The notes beneath the pieces were generated by a model that was not told where the DNA came from, did not search any database, and saw only the letters and a program-made list of their open reading frames with translations. Source: Eubacteriaceae bacterium (GTDB lineage Bacteria; Bacillota; Clostridia; Lachnospirales; Lachnospiraceae). Taken from it: DNA of 40,598 nucleotides. Below are positions 7,647 through 18,184 of the stretch, piece by piece. Each line of letters starts with the position of its first letter. Within the stretch, counting starts at the first letter, position 1. The translations under genes and the position numbers were made by a program. Location: NCBI GenBank assembly GCA_910574015.1, contig CAJSYQ010000034.1, positions 1 through 40,598 of the forward strand, written 5' to 3'.

Positions 7647-8738
7647 CTATTTTTCTTCTGCTGTTTCCGTCAGCTCTCTCTCATATGCCAGGTCGATCAG
7701 CCGGTCAAGAAGAGCCTGCCGGTCCAGTCCCTCTGCCTCCCATAGCATGGGATACATACTGATATTAGTAAAGCCTGGGAAGGTATTGATCTCGTTAAAG
7801 ATAACTTCCCCTGTCTCTTTTTCCACAAAGAAGTCTACCCGTGAGAGTCCAAATCCGTCTAACTGCTTAAATATCGCCGCCGCATTTTCCCGGATCCTCT
7901 CCTTTGCCCCTGCCGGCAGCTCTGGATCTACAACCGTCTGGGATTCCGTGTCATTGTACTTTGCGTCATAATCATAAAATTCTGCCGCCGCCACAATCTC
8001 ACCGACTTTGGAAACACTTACCTCCTGTCCGCCCAGAACGGCGCACTCCACCTCATGCCCCGTAATCGTCTCTTCGATCAACACACGATGATCATGCTTC
8101 TTTGCCAGTTCAATGGCCGCCTTCAGCTCGCCGCGGTTGTGCGCCTTGCTGATCCCCCGGGAAGAGCCGGCATTGGAGGGCTTGACAAAGACAGGATAAC
8201 CCAATTCCCTCTCTGCCGCAGCGATCGTCTCTTCTATCCCGCTGTCGTCCCTTGCCACATCTGTGACATATTTCGCCTGTCGGACACCGATCCGGCCAGC
8301 AAAAATCTTTGTGGATATCTTATCCATGCCTGCGGCGGAAGCCAGTACCCCACAGCCCACATAGGGAATCCCCGCCAGCTCCAGCAGGCCCTGTATCGTC
8401 CCGTCTTCCCCGTTTCTGCCATGCAATACCGGAAACGCCACATCAATGGAGATACACTGGACCGAAAAATCCTCTGTCCCGCCGCCGCTTACCTTCCATA
8501 TGCCCTGGCGCTTCTGATCCGGAACAATGGCTGCGGTAACCGGACTCTGAACCCAGGTTCCGTCCTTGACGCTCTCCGTGGTATCGACATAGAGCCAGTA
8601 CCCCTCCCTCGTAATTCCAATCCTATGTATATCATATTTATCCCGGTCCAGTCCTTCTATAATATTGGCTGCCGAAATACAGGATATCTCGTGCTCCGAT
8701 GACTGTCCGCCAAAGATTACAGCAATCTGTCTCTTCAT
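7647..8738 (-). CDS. ddl: D-alanine--D-alanine ligase
   Basis: This 363-aa ATP-grasp ligase joins two D-alanines for the peptidoglycan stem peptide. The N-terminus has the typical FGGQSSEHEIS. The ATP-grasp domain carries YPVFVKPSNAGSSRGISKA, an Mg-binding DYDAKYND block and the C-terminal EINTFPGFTNISMYP. Length fits Ddl. The longer FGGQSSEHE-type N-terminus and spacing do not distinguish D-Ala-D-Ala from D-Ala-D-Lac ligases with certainty, but no vanH or vanX lies near. The ATG at 8738 has GGAGG upstream and was preferred to an ATG four codons earlier, which would lie inside that site. It is first in the cluster ddl-DUF1934-dapF-DUF4253. Confidence 0.94.
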   Translation of the reverse strand: MKRQIAVIFGGQSSEHEISCISAANIIEGLDRDKYDIHRIGITREGYWLYVDTTESVKDGTWVQSPVTAAIVPDQKRQGIWKVSGGGTEDFSVQCISIDVAFPVLHGRNGEDGTIQGLLELAGIPYVGCGVLASAAGMDKISTKIFAGRIGVRQAKYVTDVARDDSGIEETIAAAERELGYPVFVKPSNAGSSRGISKAHNRGELKAAIELAKKHDHRVLIEETITGHEVECAVLGGQEVSVSKVGEIVAAAEFYDYDAKYNDTESQTVVDPELPAGAKERIRENAAAIFKQLDGFGLSRVDFFVEKETGEVIFNEINTFPGFTNISMYPMLWEAEGLDRQALLDRLIDLAYERELTETAEEK

Positions 8739-8776
8739 GTTGACCTCCATTCCTTCCCATTCAGCTATACTCTTTC

Positions 8777-8805
8777 ACTTTACCATGGCGAAGTAGCAAA
8801 TTCAA
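8777..8805 (-). promoter_or_regulatory. Promoter for the ddl cluster
   Basis: On the minus strand, TTGAAT (8800-8805) and TAAAGT (8777-8782) are separated by 17 nt and lie about 38 nt upstream of the ddl start. Both boxes are one or two bases off consensus. Confidence 0.5.
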
Positions 8806-8912
8806 GTATAAGAAGGAGTTTTTTTCCAGCTGTGAAGCATCGGTATGGATCCGGCATTCACCAGGCGGGTTCGGCCGGCGCCGCCCTCCCGCCCGGCAGA
8901 GTCCGTTTCCTG

Positions 8913-9545
8913 TCAGAACAGATTCTGTATCCACTCTACAATCTTAAAGGAATAACTCACGCCGTCCCCTCCGTCCAGCAGAGAATTATATTCCTCCTCT
9001 GTCAGGTTCTGCTTCAGCTGTTCCTTTGATGTTTCCGGCACCACCTGATAGGTGGAATCCACAAAGCATAACGCAGGATACATGACACACCACCAGTTCC
9101 GCCCCTCACTGCTGCCCAGACGGACACGCAGCGCTTCATAATCCCCGGCAGGAAATGTGAGATCGCCATATTCCTTTACCGGGAAATAGCTTTCACCGAT
9201 TGTCGCCTCAGCACTGTAATCATATCCCTCTGCCCTCATTTTCTCCATGGCGATCTCCTCAATCTCGGGCAGATGCTCCACAATCACCTGGCGCGCCTCG
9301 TCCACCGAGGACGCGTCCTGCATCTCTCCCCGCAGATATGTGACGATGGTTTCTTTTACTTTCATTTTCAACTCCTGATCCTCTTCGGTATCACTGTTGG
9401 CGATCACATGAAGGCGGATGATCTGTTCCGCAATGGCGCGCTGCTCCTTCCGCCCTCTTGTGGCCTCTCCGTAAAGATACATAAGTACACCTGTCACTGC
9501 TACCATTAAAATAATACCTGCTATTTTCAGTCTATGCCGTTTCAT
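8913..9545 (-). CDS. spoIIR: Stage II sporulation protein R
   Basis: This 211-aa protein is expected to be secreted from the forespore into the intermembrane space, where SpoIIR activates the SpoIIGA protease that processes pro-sigma-E. One N-terminal membrane/signal segment (about residues 8-25) is followed by the family block IIRLHVIANSDTEEDQELK. Later come FPVKEYGDLTFPAGDYEALRV and GRNWWCVMYPALCFVD, both hallmark SpoIIR sequences. The ATG at 9545 was chosen because it begins right before the signal segment; GGAGG lies 11 nt upstream and AGGAG 3 nt upstream, and upstream in-frame starts add a Gln/Gly-rich tail. The gene marks the organism as a spore former. It stands alone, divergent from the Cys-rich gene. 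Confidence 0.93.
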   Translation of the reverse strand: MKRHRLKIAGIILMVAVTGVLMYLYGEATRGRKEQRAIAEQIIRLHVIANSDTEEDQELKMKVKETIVTYLRGEMQDASSVDEARQVIVEHLPEIEEIAMEKMRAEGYDYSAEATIGESYFPVKEYGDLTFPAGDYEALRVRLGSSEGRNWWCVMYPALCFVDSTYQVVPETSKEQLKQNLTEEEYNSLLDGGDGVSYSFKIVEWIQNLF

Positions 9546-9714
9546 TTCTCCTGTTCCCTCCTGCTTTGATCCACCAGCGCCGGTCTGCATCTTCTGATGC
9601 CTCCGCACCTACCAAAAGGATTGACAGTTTATCCCATAATATTCAAAAAAGGATAGAAAAAAAAGATTCCATGTGATATACTCCTTAATAATACAAAGCA
9701 AATGGAGGTAGCGT

Positions 9715-10158
9715 ATGTCTAAAGAACACAAAAAGGGGCTGAATGCTGATCTTGTCTGGAGCGATCTGCAGAACTGCTGTATGAGCGAATCCACCTGTGG
9801 TTCATGCCAGGGAACGGCATGTACGATGGGATACGCGAAGCAATGTATCACAGAATATCGAAAAGAGCCCCAGAAAGAGGTCCCCGATGGAGTAAAAAGG
9901 ATCCCTGTCACGGATTTTAAGGTCTTTGACGAAATCGAGCTGGAGACGGCCATCGCGAACATCCTGAAAGAATGCAAGGACTGTAAGGAGGAGCATACAG
10001 AAAATTGTATCATCAATGTGATACGTAACTGTTATGAAGTCGGTCTGTTCGGCGACCGTCATACTTATGAGGGAAGCGCCCTTCAGTATCTGATGTATAT
10101 CCAAAATACATATCCTGAAAAATCAAAGAAAATCGCAGAGCTTTATATGAAGAAATAG
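9715..10158 (+). CDS. Unknown Cys-rich protein, possible metal or Fe-S site
   Basis: This 147-aa protein has no signal peptide or membrane segment. It has ten cysteines in two groups: C21, C22, C28, C31, C36, C44 near the N-terminus and C87, C90, C98, C106 near the middle. C28-x2-C31-x4-C36 and C87-x2-C90-x7-C98 are spaced like metal ligands. The rest is helical and ends in a Lys-rich AELYMKK. GGAGG precedes the ATG and a clear terminator follows, so it is a single-gene transcript. I do not recognise the family. A metal or Fe-S cluster is inferred from the spacing only; disulfides are less likely in a cytoplasmic anaerobe. Confidence 0.75.
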   Translation: MSKEHKKGLNADLVWSDLQNCCMSESTCGSCQGTACTMGYAKQCITEYRKEPQKEVPDGVKRIPVTDFKVFDEIELETAIANILKECKDCKEEHTENCIINVIRNCYEVGLFGDRHTYEGSALQYLMYIQNTYPEKSKKIAELYMKK

Positions 10159-10180
10159 ACGCACAAAATCCAGACAGACA

Positions 10181-10208
10181 GGGCTGCCCCTACAGGCAGC
10201 CCCTTTTT
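10181..10208 (+). terminator. Rho-independent terminator of the Cys-rich gene
   Basis: GGGCTGCC (10181-10188), a 6-nt loop, and GGCAGCCC (10195-10202) form a perfect 8-bp stem followed by CTTTTTAT on the + strand. The NUDIX gene ends at 10207 on the other strand. Confidence 0.9.
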
Positions 10209-10686
10209 ATATTGGTTGCGCCGGATGCAGACATACTTCTTTCAGAACGTCTCCCTCATATCGCAGCTTGAGGGAGAAAAAATCCGCTCCCTTCTCCAGG
10301 AGATCGAGAAATATGTAATCCCCTTCCCACAGATTTAGTTCTCTCAGATGCCTCTTATCCACCCATTCCAATGTGCCCTCCCGACAGTCCGCCGTCAGCT
10401 CTCCCTCGTACCCATCAGCTGTATAGAGACACATGTATTCCGTATTCCACCGGTCAGATAGAAAGGTAACAAGCCCGCGGAACCGGTAGGATGTCAGCGT
10501 AAGTCCGGTTTCCTCTTTTACCTCCCGCAAAAGGCATTCCTCGGGACTCTCATCCGGCTCAAAGTGCCCGCCGACACCGATCCATTTGTCCTTGTTGATA
10601 TCTCCTTCCTTCTTTACCCGGTGCATCATCAAATAACAGTTGTCCTTCTCGATGTAACACAGCGTCGTAAGACTTGATCTTTCCAT
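10207..10686 (-). CDS. NUDIX hydrolase (MutT-like)
   Basis: This 159-aa cytoplasmic pyrophosphohydrolase has a complete Nudix box at residues 40-62 matching G-x5-E-x7-RE-U-x-EE-x-G-U (GHFEPDES... REVKEETGL). It is preceded by KWIGVGG, as in 8-oxo-dGTP diphosphatases of the MutT type, and the substrate could be an oxidised nucleotide. Substrate choice cannot be read from the sequence. A GGGGGG-rich ribosome site precedes the ATG at 10686. The gene is convergent with the Cys-rich gene, and the shared terminator region covers its last codons. It is separated from the ATP synthase operon by a strong hairpin, so it is transcribed independently. Confidence 0.9.
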   Translation of the reverse strand: MERSSLTTLCYIEKDNCYLMMHRVKKEGDINKDKWIGVGGHFEPDESPEECLLREVKEETGLTLTSYRFRGLVTFLSDRWNTEYMCLYTADGYEGELTADCREGTLEWVDKRHLRELNLWEGDYIFLDLLEKGADFFSLKLRYEGDVLKEVCLHPAQPI

Positions 10687-10793
10687 GTGGCAGCCCCCCT
10701 TTTCAGATATGTTGATGTCCTGGTAATCCAGACGACAAATTGTATATTATTTTATCATTATTTTTACTTTTTTCTAAATATTGCACCATCATC

Positions 10794-10828
10794 AAGGGCG
10801 GGGGATATTTCTTCTATCCCCCGCCCTT
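10794..10828 (-). terminator. 14-bp hairpin ending the ATP synthase operon
   Basis: AAGGGCGGGGGATA (10794-10807) pairs fully with TATCCCCCGCCCTT (10815-10828) around a 7-nt loop. It lies 55 nt beyond the atpC stop. The T-run is better on the + strand (TTTT) than on the minus strand (TT), so it may act in both directions; the only transcript needing it is the atp operon. Confidence 0.7.
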
Positions 10829-10882
10829 TTCCATACCTATTTAGTTTTATTCTCTATTATAAGGTACTTGTCTTTATAAAAA

Positions 10883-11293
10883 TTATTTTCCTGCCAGCTT
10901 AATACGGATCAGTGACTTGCGAAGCGCCAGCTCTGCCCGCGGCATATTGATATTGTGATCGGAGTCCTTTATCCTTCGCTCGGCCCTCTCCTTCGCCTCA
11001 TAGGCACGGTTCAGATCGATCTCATCCGGCCACTCACAGGACTGGGCAAGTATCGTCACCTTCTCCTGTGTTATCTCCATAAATCCCTCCAGCACGGCGG
11101 CTTCCTTTAGCTGGCCACCCTCTTCCGTGATGGTCATAATGCCCGGCGCCACTATGGTGGTCAGGGGAATATGATCGGCGTAGATACCGATATCTCCCTC
11201 TGTCGTAGTCAGTTCCACCATCTCCACCCCGCCAGTATAAAAGACCCGTTCCGGCGAAATAACCTCCAGCTGGAATTTTTTGAGTTCAGCCAT
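10883..11293 (-). CDS. atpC: ATP synthase F1 epsilon subunit
   Basis: This 136-aa part of the central stalk couples rotation to catalysis and can inhibit ATP hydrolysis through its C-terminal helices. The N-terminal beta-sandwich (FQLEVISPERVFYTGGVEMVELTT and GDIGIYADHIPL) is typical. The C-terminal helical pair (residues about 95-136, AKERAERRIKDSD... RAELALRKSLIRIKL) is present, so the inhibitory arm is complete. It is the last gene of the operon, 42 nt after atpD, before the hairpin at 10794-10828. Confidence 0.95.
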   Translation of the reverse strand: MAELKKFQLEVISPERVFYTGGVEMVELTTTEGDIGIYADHIPLTTIVAPGIMTITEEGGQLKEAAVLEGFMEITQEKVTILAQSCEWPDEIDLNRAYEAKERAERRIKDSDHNINMPRAELALRKSLIRIKLAGK

Positions 11294-11335
11294 GCTGCAA
11301 CCACATCCTTTCTATCCATCTACAGGCATCCACTC

Positions 11336-13694
<2,359 letters not shown>

Positions 13695-13708
13695 ATCATC
13701 ACACCTCT

Positions 13709-15223
13709 CTAATCTTCATGCAGAAACTGCTTTTTATATTCTTCGATCGCCGTTACCAGTTTCTTTTCCGTCTCCTCACTGATATCCCTGTCGTCACGGA
13801 TGGCAGCCGGAATATCCGGATACTTCGTATCTACAAAATCAAACAATCCCTTTTCAAAATTCAGTATATCTTCCACCGGAATATCCAGAAGATACTGCTT
13901 GGTGGCAGCATAAATAATAATTACCTGATACCATACCGGCAGAGGTGCATACTGCCCCTGTTTGAGGATTTCACGGATCCGTTCACCCTGATCCAGCTGA
14001 CGCTTCGTATCGGCGTCCAGATCGGAACCGAACTGGGAAAATGCCGCCAGCTCGCGGTACTGTGCCAGCTCGATACGAATCGGCCCGGCAATCTTCTTCA
14101 TCGCCTTGATCTGGGCAGAACCACCTACACGGGATACGCTGAGACCTGGATTGACTGCCGGGCGGAAACCGGAATTGAACATCTCTGTCTCCAGATAGAT
14201 CTGCCCGTCAGTAATGGATATTACATTGGTTGGGATATAGGCGGACACATCTCCTGCCTGTGTCTCTATGATGGGCAGTGCGGTCAGGGATCCCCCTCCC
14301 AGTTCATCGGAAAGTCTCGCCGCGCGCTCCAGCAGTCTTGAGTGCAGGTAGAATACATCACCCGGGTATGCCTCACGCCCCGGCGGTCTGCGGAGAAGCA
14401 GGGACAGGGTACGGTAAGCCGCCGCATGTTTACTCAGGTCATCATATATAATGAGCACGTCCTTTCCCTGTTCCATCCATTCCTCACCGATGGCACAGCC
14501 GGAATACGGTGCGATATACTGCAGCGGTGCCAGCTCACTGGCAGTGGCCGCCACAACGGTGGTATAGTCTAAGGCGCCGCTCTCCTCCAGCGTCTTTACG
14601 ATATTGGCAACCGTTGACGCCTTCTGGCCGATGGCAACATAGATACAGAGTACATCCTGATCTTTCTGATTGATAATGGTATCTATGGCGATAGCCGTCT
14701 TACCGGTCTGACGGTCACCGATGATCAGCTCACGCTGACCTCTTCCGATGGGCACCATGGAATCAATGGCCTTGATACCGGTCTGCAGCGGTGTATCCAC
14801 GGATTTACGTGAAATAACACCAGATGCCACACGCTCGATGGGTCGCAGCTTATCTGTATTGATGGGACCTTTGCCGTCAATAGGCTGTCCCAGTGCATTC
14901 ACAACACGTCCGCTCATGGCGTCCCCCACAGGTACAGTGGCAACACGTCCCGTGGTCTTTACGATATCCCCTTCGTTGATGTTGGCAGCATCACCCAGAA
15001 GTACGGCGCCGACGTTATCTTCCTCCAGATTCAGCACCATTCCGTACACCTCATGCGGAAATTCCAACAGCTCTCCCTGCATCGCTTTTTCCAGACCATG
15101 AATACGGGCAATCCCGTCCGCAACCTGAATAACGGTCCCTACATTAGCAACCTCGAACTCGGTACTGTATTTCTTTATTTCTTCCTTAATCACTGAACTG
15201 ATCTCTTCAGGTTTTAAGTTCAT
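13709..15223 (-). CDS. atpA: ATP synthase F1 alpha subunit
   Basis: This 504-aa non-catalytic nucleotide-binding subunit alternates with beta in the F1 head. Walker A GDRQTGKT lies near residue 170. The conserved block with [15 protein letters not shown] is present, along with the N-terminal helix contacting delta ([19 protein letters not shown]). The ATG at 15223 was chosen because it gives the family N-terminus and has AAGGTG upstream; the frame is open 20 codons further, but that part is unlike the family. It follows atpH by 78 nt, the largest gap in the atp operon. Confidence 0.97.
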   Translation of the reverse strand: MNLKPEEISSVIKEEIKKYSTEFEVANVGTVIQVADGIARIHGLEKAMQGELLEFPHEVYGMVLNLEEDNVGAVLLGDAANINEGDIVKTTGRVATVPVGDAMSGRVVNALGQPIDGKGPINTDKLRPIERVASGVISRKSVDTPLQTGIKAIDSMVPIGRGQRELIIGDRQTGKTAIAIDTIINQKDQDVLCIYVAIGQKASTVANIVKTLEESGALDYTTVVAATASELAPLQYIAPYSGCAIGEEWMEQGKDVLIIYDDLSKHAAAYRTLSLLLRRPPGREAYPGDVFYLHSRLLERAARLSDELGGGSLTALPIIETQAGDVSAYIPTNVISITDGQIYLETEMFNSGFRPAVNPGLSVSRVGGSAQIKAMKKIAGPIRIELAQYRELAAFSQFGSDLDADTKRQLDQGERIREILKQGQYAPLPVWYQVIIIYAATKQYLLDIPVEDILNFEKGLFDFVDTKYPDIPAAIRDDRDISEETEKKLVTAIEEYKKQFLHED

Positions 15224-15301
15224 GTAAAAGCACACCTTCTTTCTTCTAAGTATAGAAAAATCCATGTATACTTTTGTATGCATCAGATATTTATATACCT
15301 T

Positions 15302-15865
15302 CTATTCTGTCTTTCCCTTCGACAGCTTTACTTTATATAATTGTCTTGACATCGCCTCCAGCTTAGAACGGATACTATTGTCAAGAACCCTGTCCCCGAT
15401 GCGGATCACCATGCCGCCCAGCAGGCTTTCATCCAGCTGGTACTGCATCTCCAGTGATTCGTATCCAGAGACCTCAAGAAGCCTGTTTTCCAACTGTTCC
15501 CTCTGACGATCCGATAAGGCCATCGGTGTGGCTACACTGACCACGCCGATTTTACTGTACTCCTTTGCCTGTTCATCAAAATAATCCAGAACAGGAAGAA
15601 GCTCCCCGATGCGGTTTTTGCGCACCAGTACATTTAAAAAACCCATCATATCCTGAGACAGTTCTGCTTTAAAAATCTCCTCCAGCACAGCATTCCTTTT
15701 CTCCTGGGTCATCTCTGGATGACACAGAACAGACAAAAAATCAGGATTCTCAGCAACTGTCTGACGGATCAGCCTGACCTCGTCCCATATGGTATCCAGC
15801 TGATCCTCCTCCACTGCCAGCGAAAACAGAGCATCTCCATATACCTTAGAAACTAATTTTGCCAT
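15302..15865 (-). CDS. atpH: ATP synthase F1 delta subunit
   Basis: This 187-aa protein attaches the peripheral b-stalk to the top of F1 (OSCP-type). The helical N-terminal domain (KVYGDALFSLAVEEDQLD) and the C-terminal signature (LLGGMVIRIGDRVLDNSIRSKLEAM) are clear. It starts inside the end of atpF, with a 13-nt overlap, so translation is coupled. Length and position match the family. Confidence 0.95.
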   Translation of the reverse strand: MAKLVSKVYGDALFSLAVEEDQLDTIWDEVRLIRQTVAENPDFLSVLCHPEMTQEKRNAVLEEIFKAELSQDMMGFLNVLVRKNRIGELLPVLDYFDEQAKEYSKIGVVSVATPMALSDRQREQLENRLLEVSGYESLEMQYQLDESLLGGMVIRIGDRVLDNSIRSKLEAMSRQLYKVKLSKGKTE

Positions 15866-16374
15866 GTCGCATCACCCATATCCTTCAAAGTCTCATCAAC
15901 AAGCTTCGCCTGTGTCGCCTCATCCATGGACCCTGCTACAAATCTGCCGGCCATAAGGGTTGCCACCTGAACCATTTCCTGCTTCATCTCATCCCGGACC
16001 TTATCCTTCTCCAGTGCCACTTCTTTCTCTGCACGGACTACGATGCGGCGGGCCTCTTCATTTGCCTGCGCCACAATATCATTTTCCCGCATCTGCGCCT
16101 TCTTGCGGGCCTCTGTCAGAAGCTCTGCAGATTCTTCGTCCACTCTGGCAAGCCTGGAATCGTAGTCAGCCTTCATTCCGAGGGCATCCTTCCTGGCTGC
16201 CGCCGCCTCGTCAAGCTGTCCCTGGATATATGCTTTCCTCTTCTGAATCAGCTGCCTCGCCGGATTAAACAATAGATAAGATAACAGAATAAACAGTATC
16301 AGCATCGCCAGCAATGTAATAGCCGTATCAAACAGTATCTGAGGATCAAGCCCAAATATTCTTTTCAAATCCAC
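15853..16374 (-). CDS. atpF: ATP synthase Fo b subunit
   Basis: This 173-aa peripheral stalk protein has one N-terminal membrane helix (about residues 11-35, LFDTAITLLAMLILFILLSYLLF). A long charged coiled coil follows (residues 40-150), ending in the delta-binding region. The start is a GTG at 16374 with AAGGAGGG 7 nt upstream; a TTG seven codons earlier lies inside that site and is unlikely. One b gene is present, as in homodimeric b2 stalks. It overlaps atpH. Confidence 0.93.
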   Translation of the reverse strand: MDLKRIFGLDPQILFDTAITLLAMLILFILLSYLLFNPARQLIQKRKAYIQGQLDEAAAARKDALGMKADYDSRLARVDEESAELLTEARKKAQMRENDIVAQANEEARRIVVRAEKEVALEKDKVRDEMKQEMVQVATLMAGRFVAGSMDEATQAKLVDETLKDMGDATWQN

Positions 16375-16416
16375 TTGAAATCCCTCCTTTCTCAAATAAT
16401 TATGGATGGATTTTGA

Positions 16417-16668
16417 TTAGATCAGCGGATTTGCAAAGAGCAGGATCATTGCCACAGCAAGACCATACAGACCTGTCGTCTCTGCCACTGCCTGTCCGAG
16501 GAGCATGGTGGACATTACCTCGCCTCTGGCTCCCGGATTGCGTCCCACGGCGCTGGCGCCATAACCGGCCGCAATACCCTGTCCTACACCAGGTCCGATA
16601 CCTGCGATAACTGCTAAACCTGCACCAATAGCTGATGCTGCCCTAATAATTGCTTCTGTCATTTCCAT
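16417..16668 (-). CDS. atpE: ATP synthase Fo c subunit, Na+-type site
   Basis: This 83-aa two-helix proteolipid forms the rotor ring. The hairpin loop is GRNPGARGE (residues 42-50, with the conserved R-x-P). The ion-binding glutamate is E63. The residues that coordinate Na+ in Ilyobacter-type rings are present: Q30 in GPGVGQG, V61, E63, T64 (Ser in Ilyobacter; ES or ET are both used) and T65, with Y68. A Na+-coupled enzyme is inferred from these residues. The ribosome site before the ATG at 16668 is moderate; a second ATG two codons in (MTEAII) is possible. Confidence 0.95.
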   Translation of the reverse strand: MEMTEAIIRAASAIGAGLAVIAGIGPGVGQGIAAGYGASAVGRNPGARGEVMSTMLLGQAVAETTGLYGLAVAMILLFANPLI

Positions 16669-16730
16669 AATAATTACCTCTACTTTCTTTTTTATTTAAA
16701 TTTTTGTGAAGAATTGTTTGCACCTCTTCT

Positions 16731-17435
16731 TCACGCTTCATCCGTTGCTGCGGCATTCGCAATGAATACCATTGTCAGCATGGCAAATACATACGCCTGC
16801 AGGGCGCCGGCAAATACATCCAGATAGGCATGCAGTGCGGCTGGCCATACCAGCAGGGCGAACTTGGGAAGCAGCCCATAGATCAGCGCCATCATCATCG
16901 TGCCTGACAATATGTTGGCAAACAGACGCAGTGACAGCGAGACCGGTGTGGCAAATTCACTGATAAGGTTCACCGGGAAAAATAAAAAGATCGGTTCAAA
17001 GAGCCCTTTCAGCTTACCCCACTTCTGCCACTTAATGCCCTGATACTGTATCATGACAAAGGTGATCAGCGCCAGCGGCAGTGTCACTCCATAATCCGCA
17101 GTGGGCGGCCTGAGTCCGAATAACCCGGACAGGTTGCAGGTCAGAATCAGCATAAAGACAACACCGATATAATTGCAGAATTTGGGAGCCAGCTTATTTC
17201 CCATATTGTCATACACCAGTTTGTCCACCGTTTCAACCGCCAGTTCAATGACATTCAGAAGTCCTGTCGGCGCTTTGGTGGGATCTGCTCTTTTTATCTT
17301 TCTGTTTACCACAATGGCAAACAAGACCAGAACCACCATGACAATGGCCAGGCATACATGGCTGGTGGTGAGATACACCGTTGTCCCTCCAAGCTTTATT
17401 GGCAGAAAACCATGTATATAAAAATCAACTTCCAA
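16731..17435 (-). CDS. atpB: ATP synthase Fo a subunit
   Basis: This 234-aa stator channel protein has five to six membrane helices. The essential arginine is R170 in VSLSLRLFANILSG. The early AVETVDKLVYDNMG and the last helix (LQAYVFAMLTMVFIANA) are typical. The apparent start is TTG 17435 (the peptide begins MEVDFYIHG), with GGAG about 11 nt upstream; no ATG fits better. A rare start may keep the amount of a-subunit low, as in other atp operons. It is 50 nt after atpI and 62 nt before atpE. Confidence 0.94.
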   Translation of the reverse strand: MEVDFYIHGFLPIKLGGTTVYLTTSHVCLAIVMVVLVLFAIVVNRKIKRADPTKAPTGLLNVIELAVETVDKLVYDNMGNKLAPKFCNYIGVVFMLILTCNLSGLFGLRPPTADYGVTLPLALITFVMIQYQGIKWQKWGKLKGLFEPIFLFFPVNLISEFATPVSLSLRLFANILSGTMMMALIYGLLPKFALLVWPAALHAYLDVFAGALQAYVFAMLTMVFIANAAATDEA

Positions 17436-17485
17436 GCCCTCACTCTCCTTTCCTTAAATATTTATAACATGCAGACTGACCTGGA

Positions 17486-17905
17486 TCAGTCTGCCCTATT
17501 ATCACAATCCCTCTCCGTTTTCCTTCCGGCCCTGAACTCCTCATAAAAAGGAACGGCAATGGCCGCCAGCTTGCGGCCGAAAAGCCCTGCCAGAACGGTA
17601 TAGGGCATCACCCAGCGGGAGACAAAAAAACTTCCCATCAGCACAGCGAGTTCGATCACGCTCCGCAGAACACCCATAACACGGGAATGATTCACAGCTC
17701 TCTTTTCTGGAAGATCCAGTTCAATATCCAGACTGCTGTATAGATGGATCATCATAAGGGACGCCGTCAGGCTTCCCACAATTTCGCCCAGCACATAGGC
17801 CAGAGGGGACGCCGTCACAAACACGCCGGCTAATATAACGATCCCAGCTATGATCCAGATCCCCGCAATGCTCTCAATCAGCGTGGTCTTTGCTGTTTTC
17901 ATCAT
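17486..17905 (-). CDS. atpI: ATP synthase subunit I-like protein
   Basis: This 139-aa membrane protein with four hydrophobic segments belongs to the AtpI family, which helps c-ring assembly in Na+- and H+-ATP synthases. Position between atpZ and atpB and the topology (two hydrophobic pairs with a charged loop LDIELDLPEKRAVNHSRV) support this; the sequence itself is fast-evolving. The ATG at 17905 is preceded by AAGGACAGG in the end of atpZ, with which it overlaps by 32 nt. It ends in a charged tail (FRAGRKTERDCDNRAD). Confidence 0.8.
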   Translation of the reverse strand: MMKTAKTTLIESIAGIWIIAGIVILAGVFVTASPLAYVLGEIVGSLTASLMMIHLYSSLDIELDLPEKRAVNHSRVMGVLRSVIELAVLMGSFFVSRWVMPYTVLAGLFGRKLAAIAVPFYEEFRAGRKTERDCDNRAD

Positions 17906-18173
17906 CCTGTCCTTTCCCGTCTCCCGCACTGTCCCCGGAACCGCTGCCGGGCTTATAGCGCCCCGTCAGTACAAGCATACTCCGGATGGCCGCCAGTATA
18001 CCGACGAGCATCATGACAGGCACCCATATCTTAGTTACAAAAAGACGGTCTATATAGTATCCAATGGCAAGGCTCATGCCCATACAGACCATAATGGATA
18101 ACCCGATCTGCAGGATCATGGCCAGGGCGTGCATTGTCTCTTTCCGGTTCTTAACCTTGTCCCGTTCCCTCAT
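17874..18173 (-). CDS. atpZ: AtpZ/AtpI-type small membrane protein
   Basis: This 99-aa protein has two membrane helices with the AtpZ-type segment QIGLSIMVCMGMSLAIGYYIDRLF and a second helix VPVMMLVGILAAIRSMLVL. The tail is Gly/Asp/Lys-rich and probably disordered. Family members sit upstream of atp operons, and roles in Mg2+/Ca2+ uptake or c-ring assembly have been proposed. The ATG at 18173 has AAGGAG 6 nt upstream; a GTG at 18188 would overlap proC by 4 nt but lies before that site. It is tightly packed between proC and atpI. Confidence 0.8.
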   Translation of the reverse strand: MRERDKVKNRKETMHALAMILQIGLSIMVCMGMSLAIGYYIDRLFVTKIWVPVMMLVGILAAIRSMLVLTGRYKPGSGSGDSAGDGKGQDDENSKDHAD

Positions 18174-18184
18174 GCCTGTCTCCT

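Noticed and set aside
8865-8912. GC-rich stretch after spoIIR as its terminator
   Set aside because: GGCGGG and CCCGCC could pair on the minus strand, but no T-run follows and several competing folds exist.
9621-9682. TTGACA at 9621 as promoter of the Cys-rich gene
   Set aside because: No -10 box at 16-18 nt; a TATACT at 9677-9682 has no matching -35. I could not assign the promoter.
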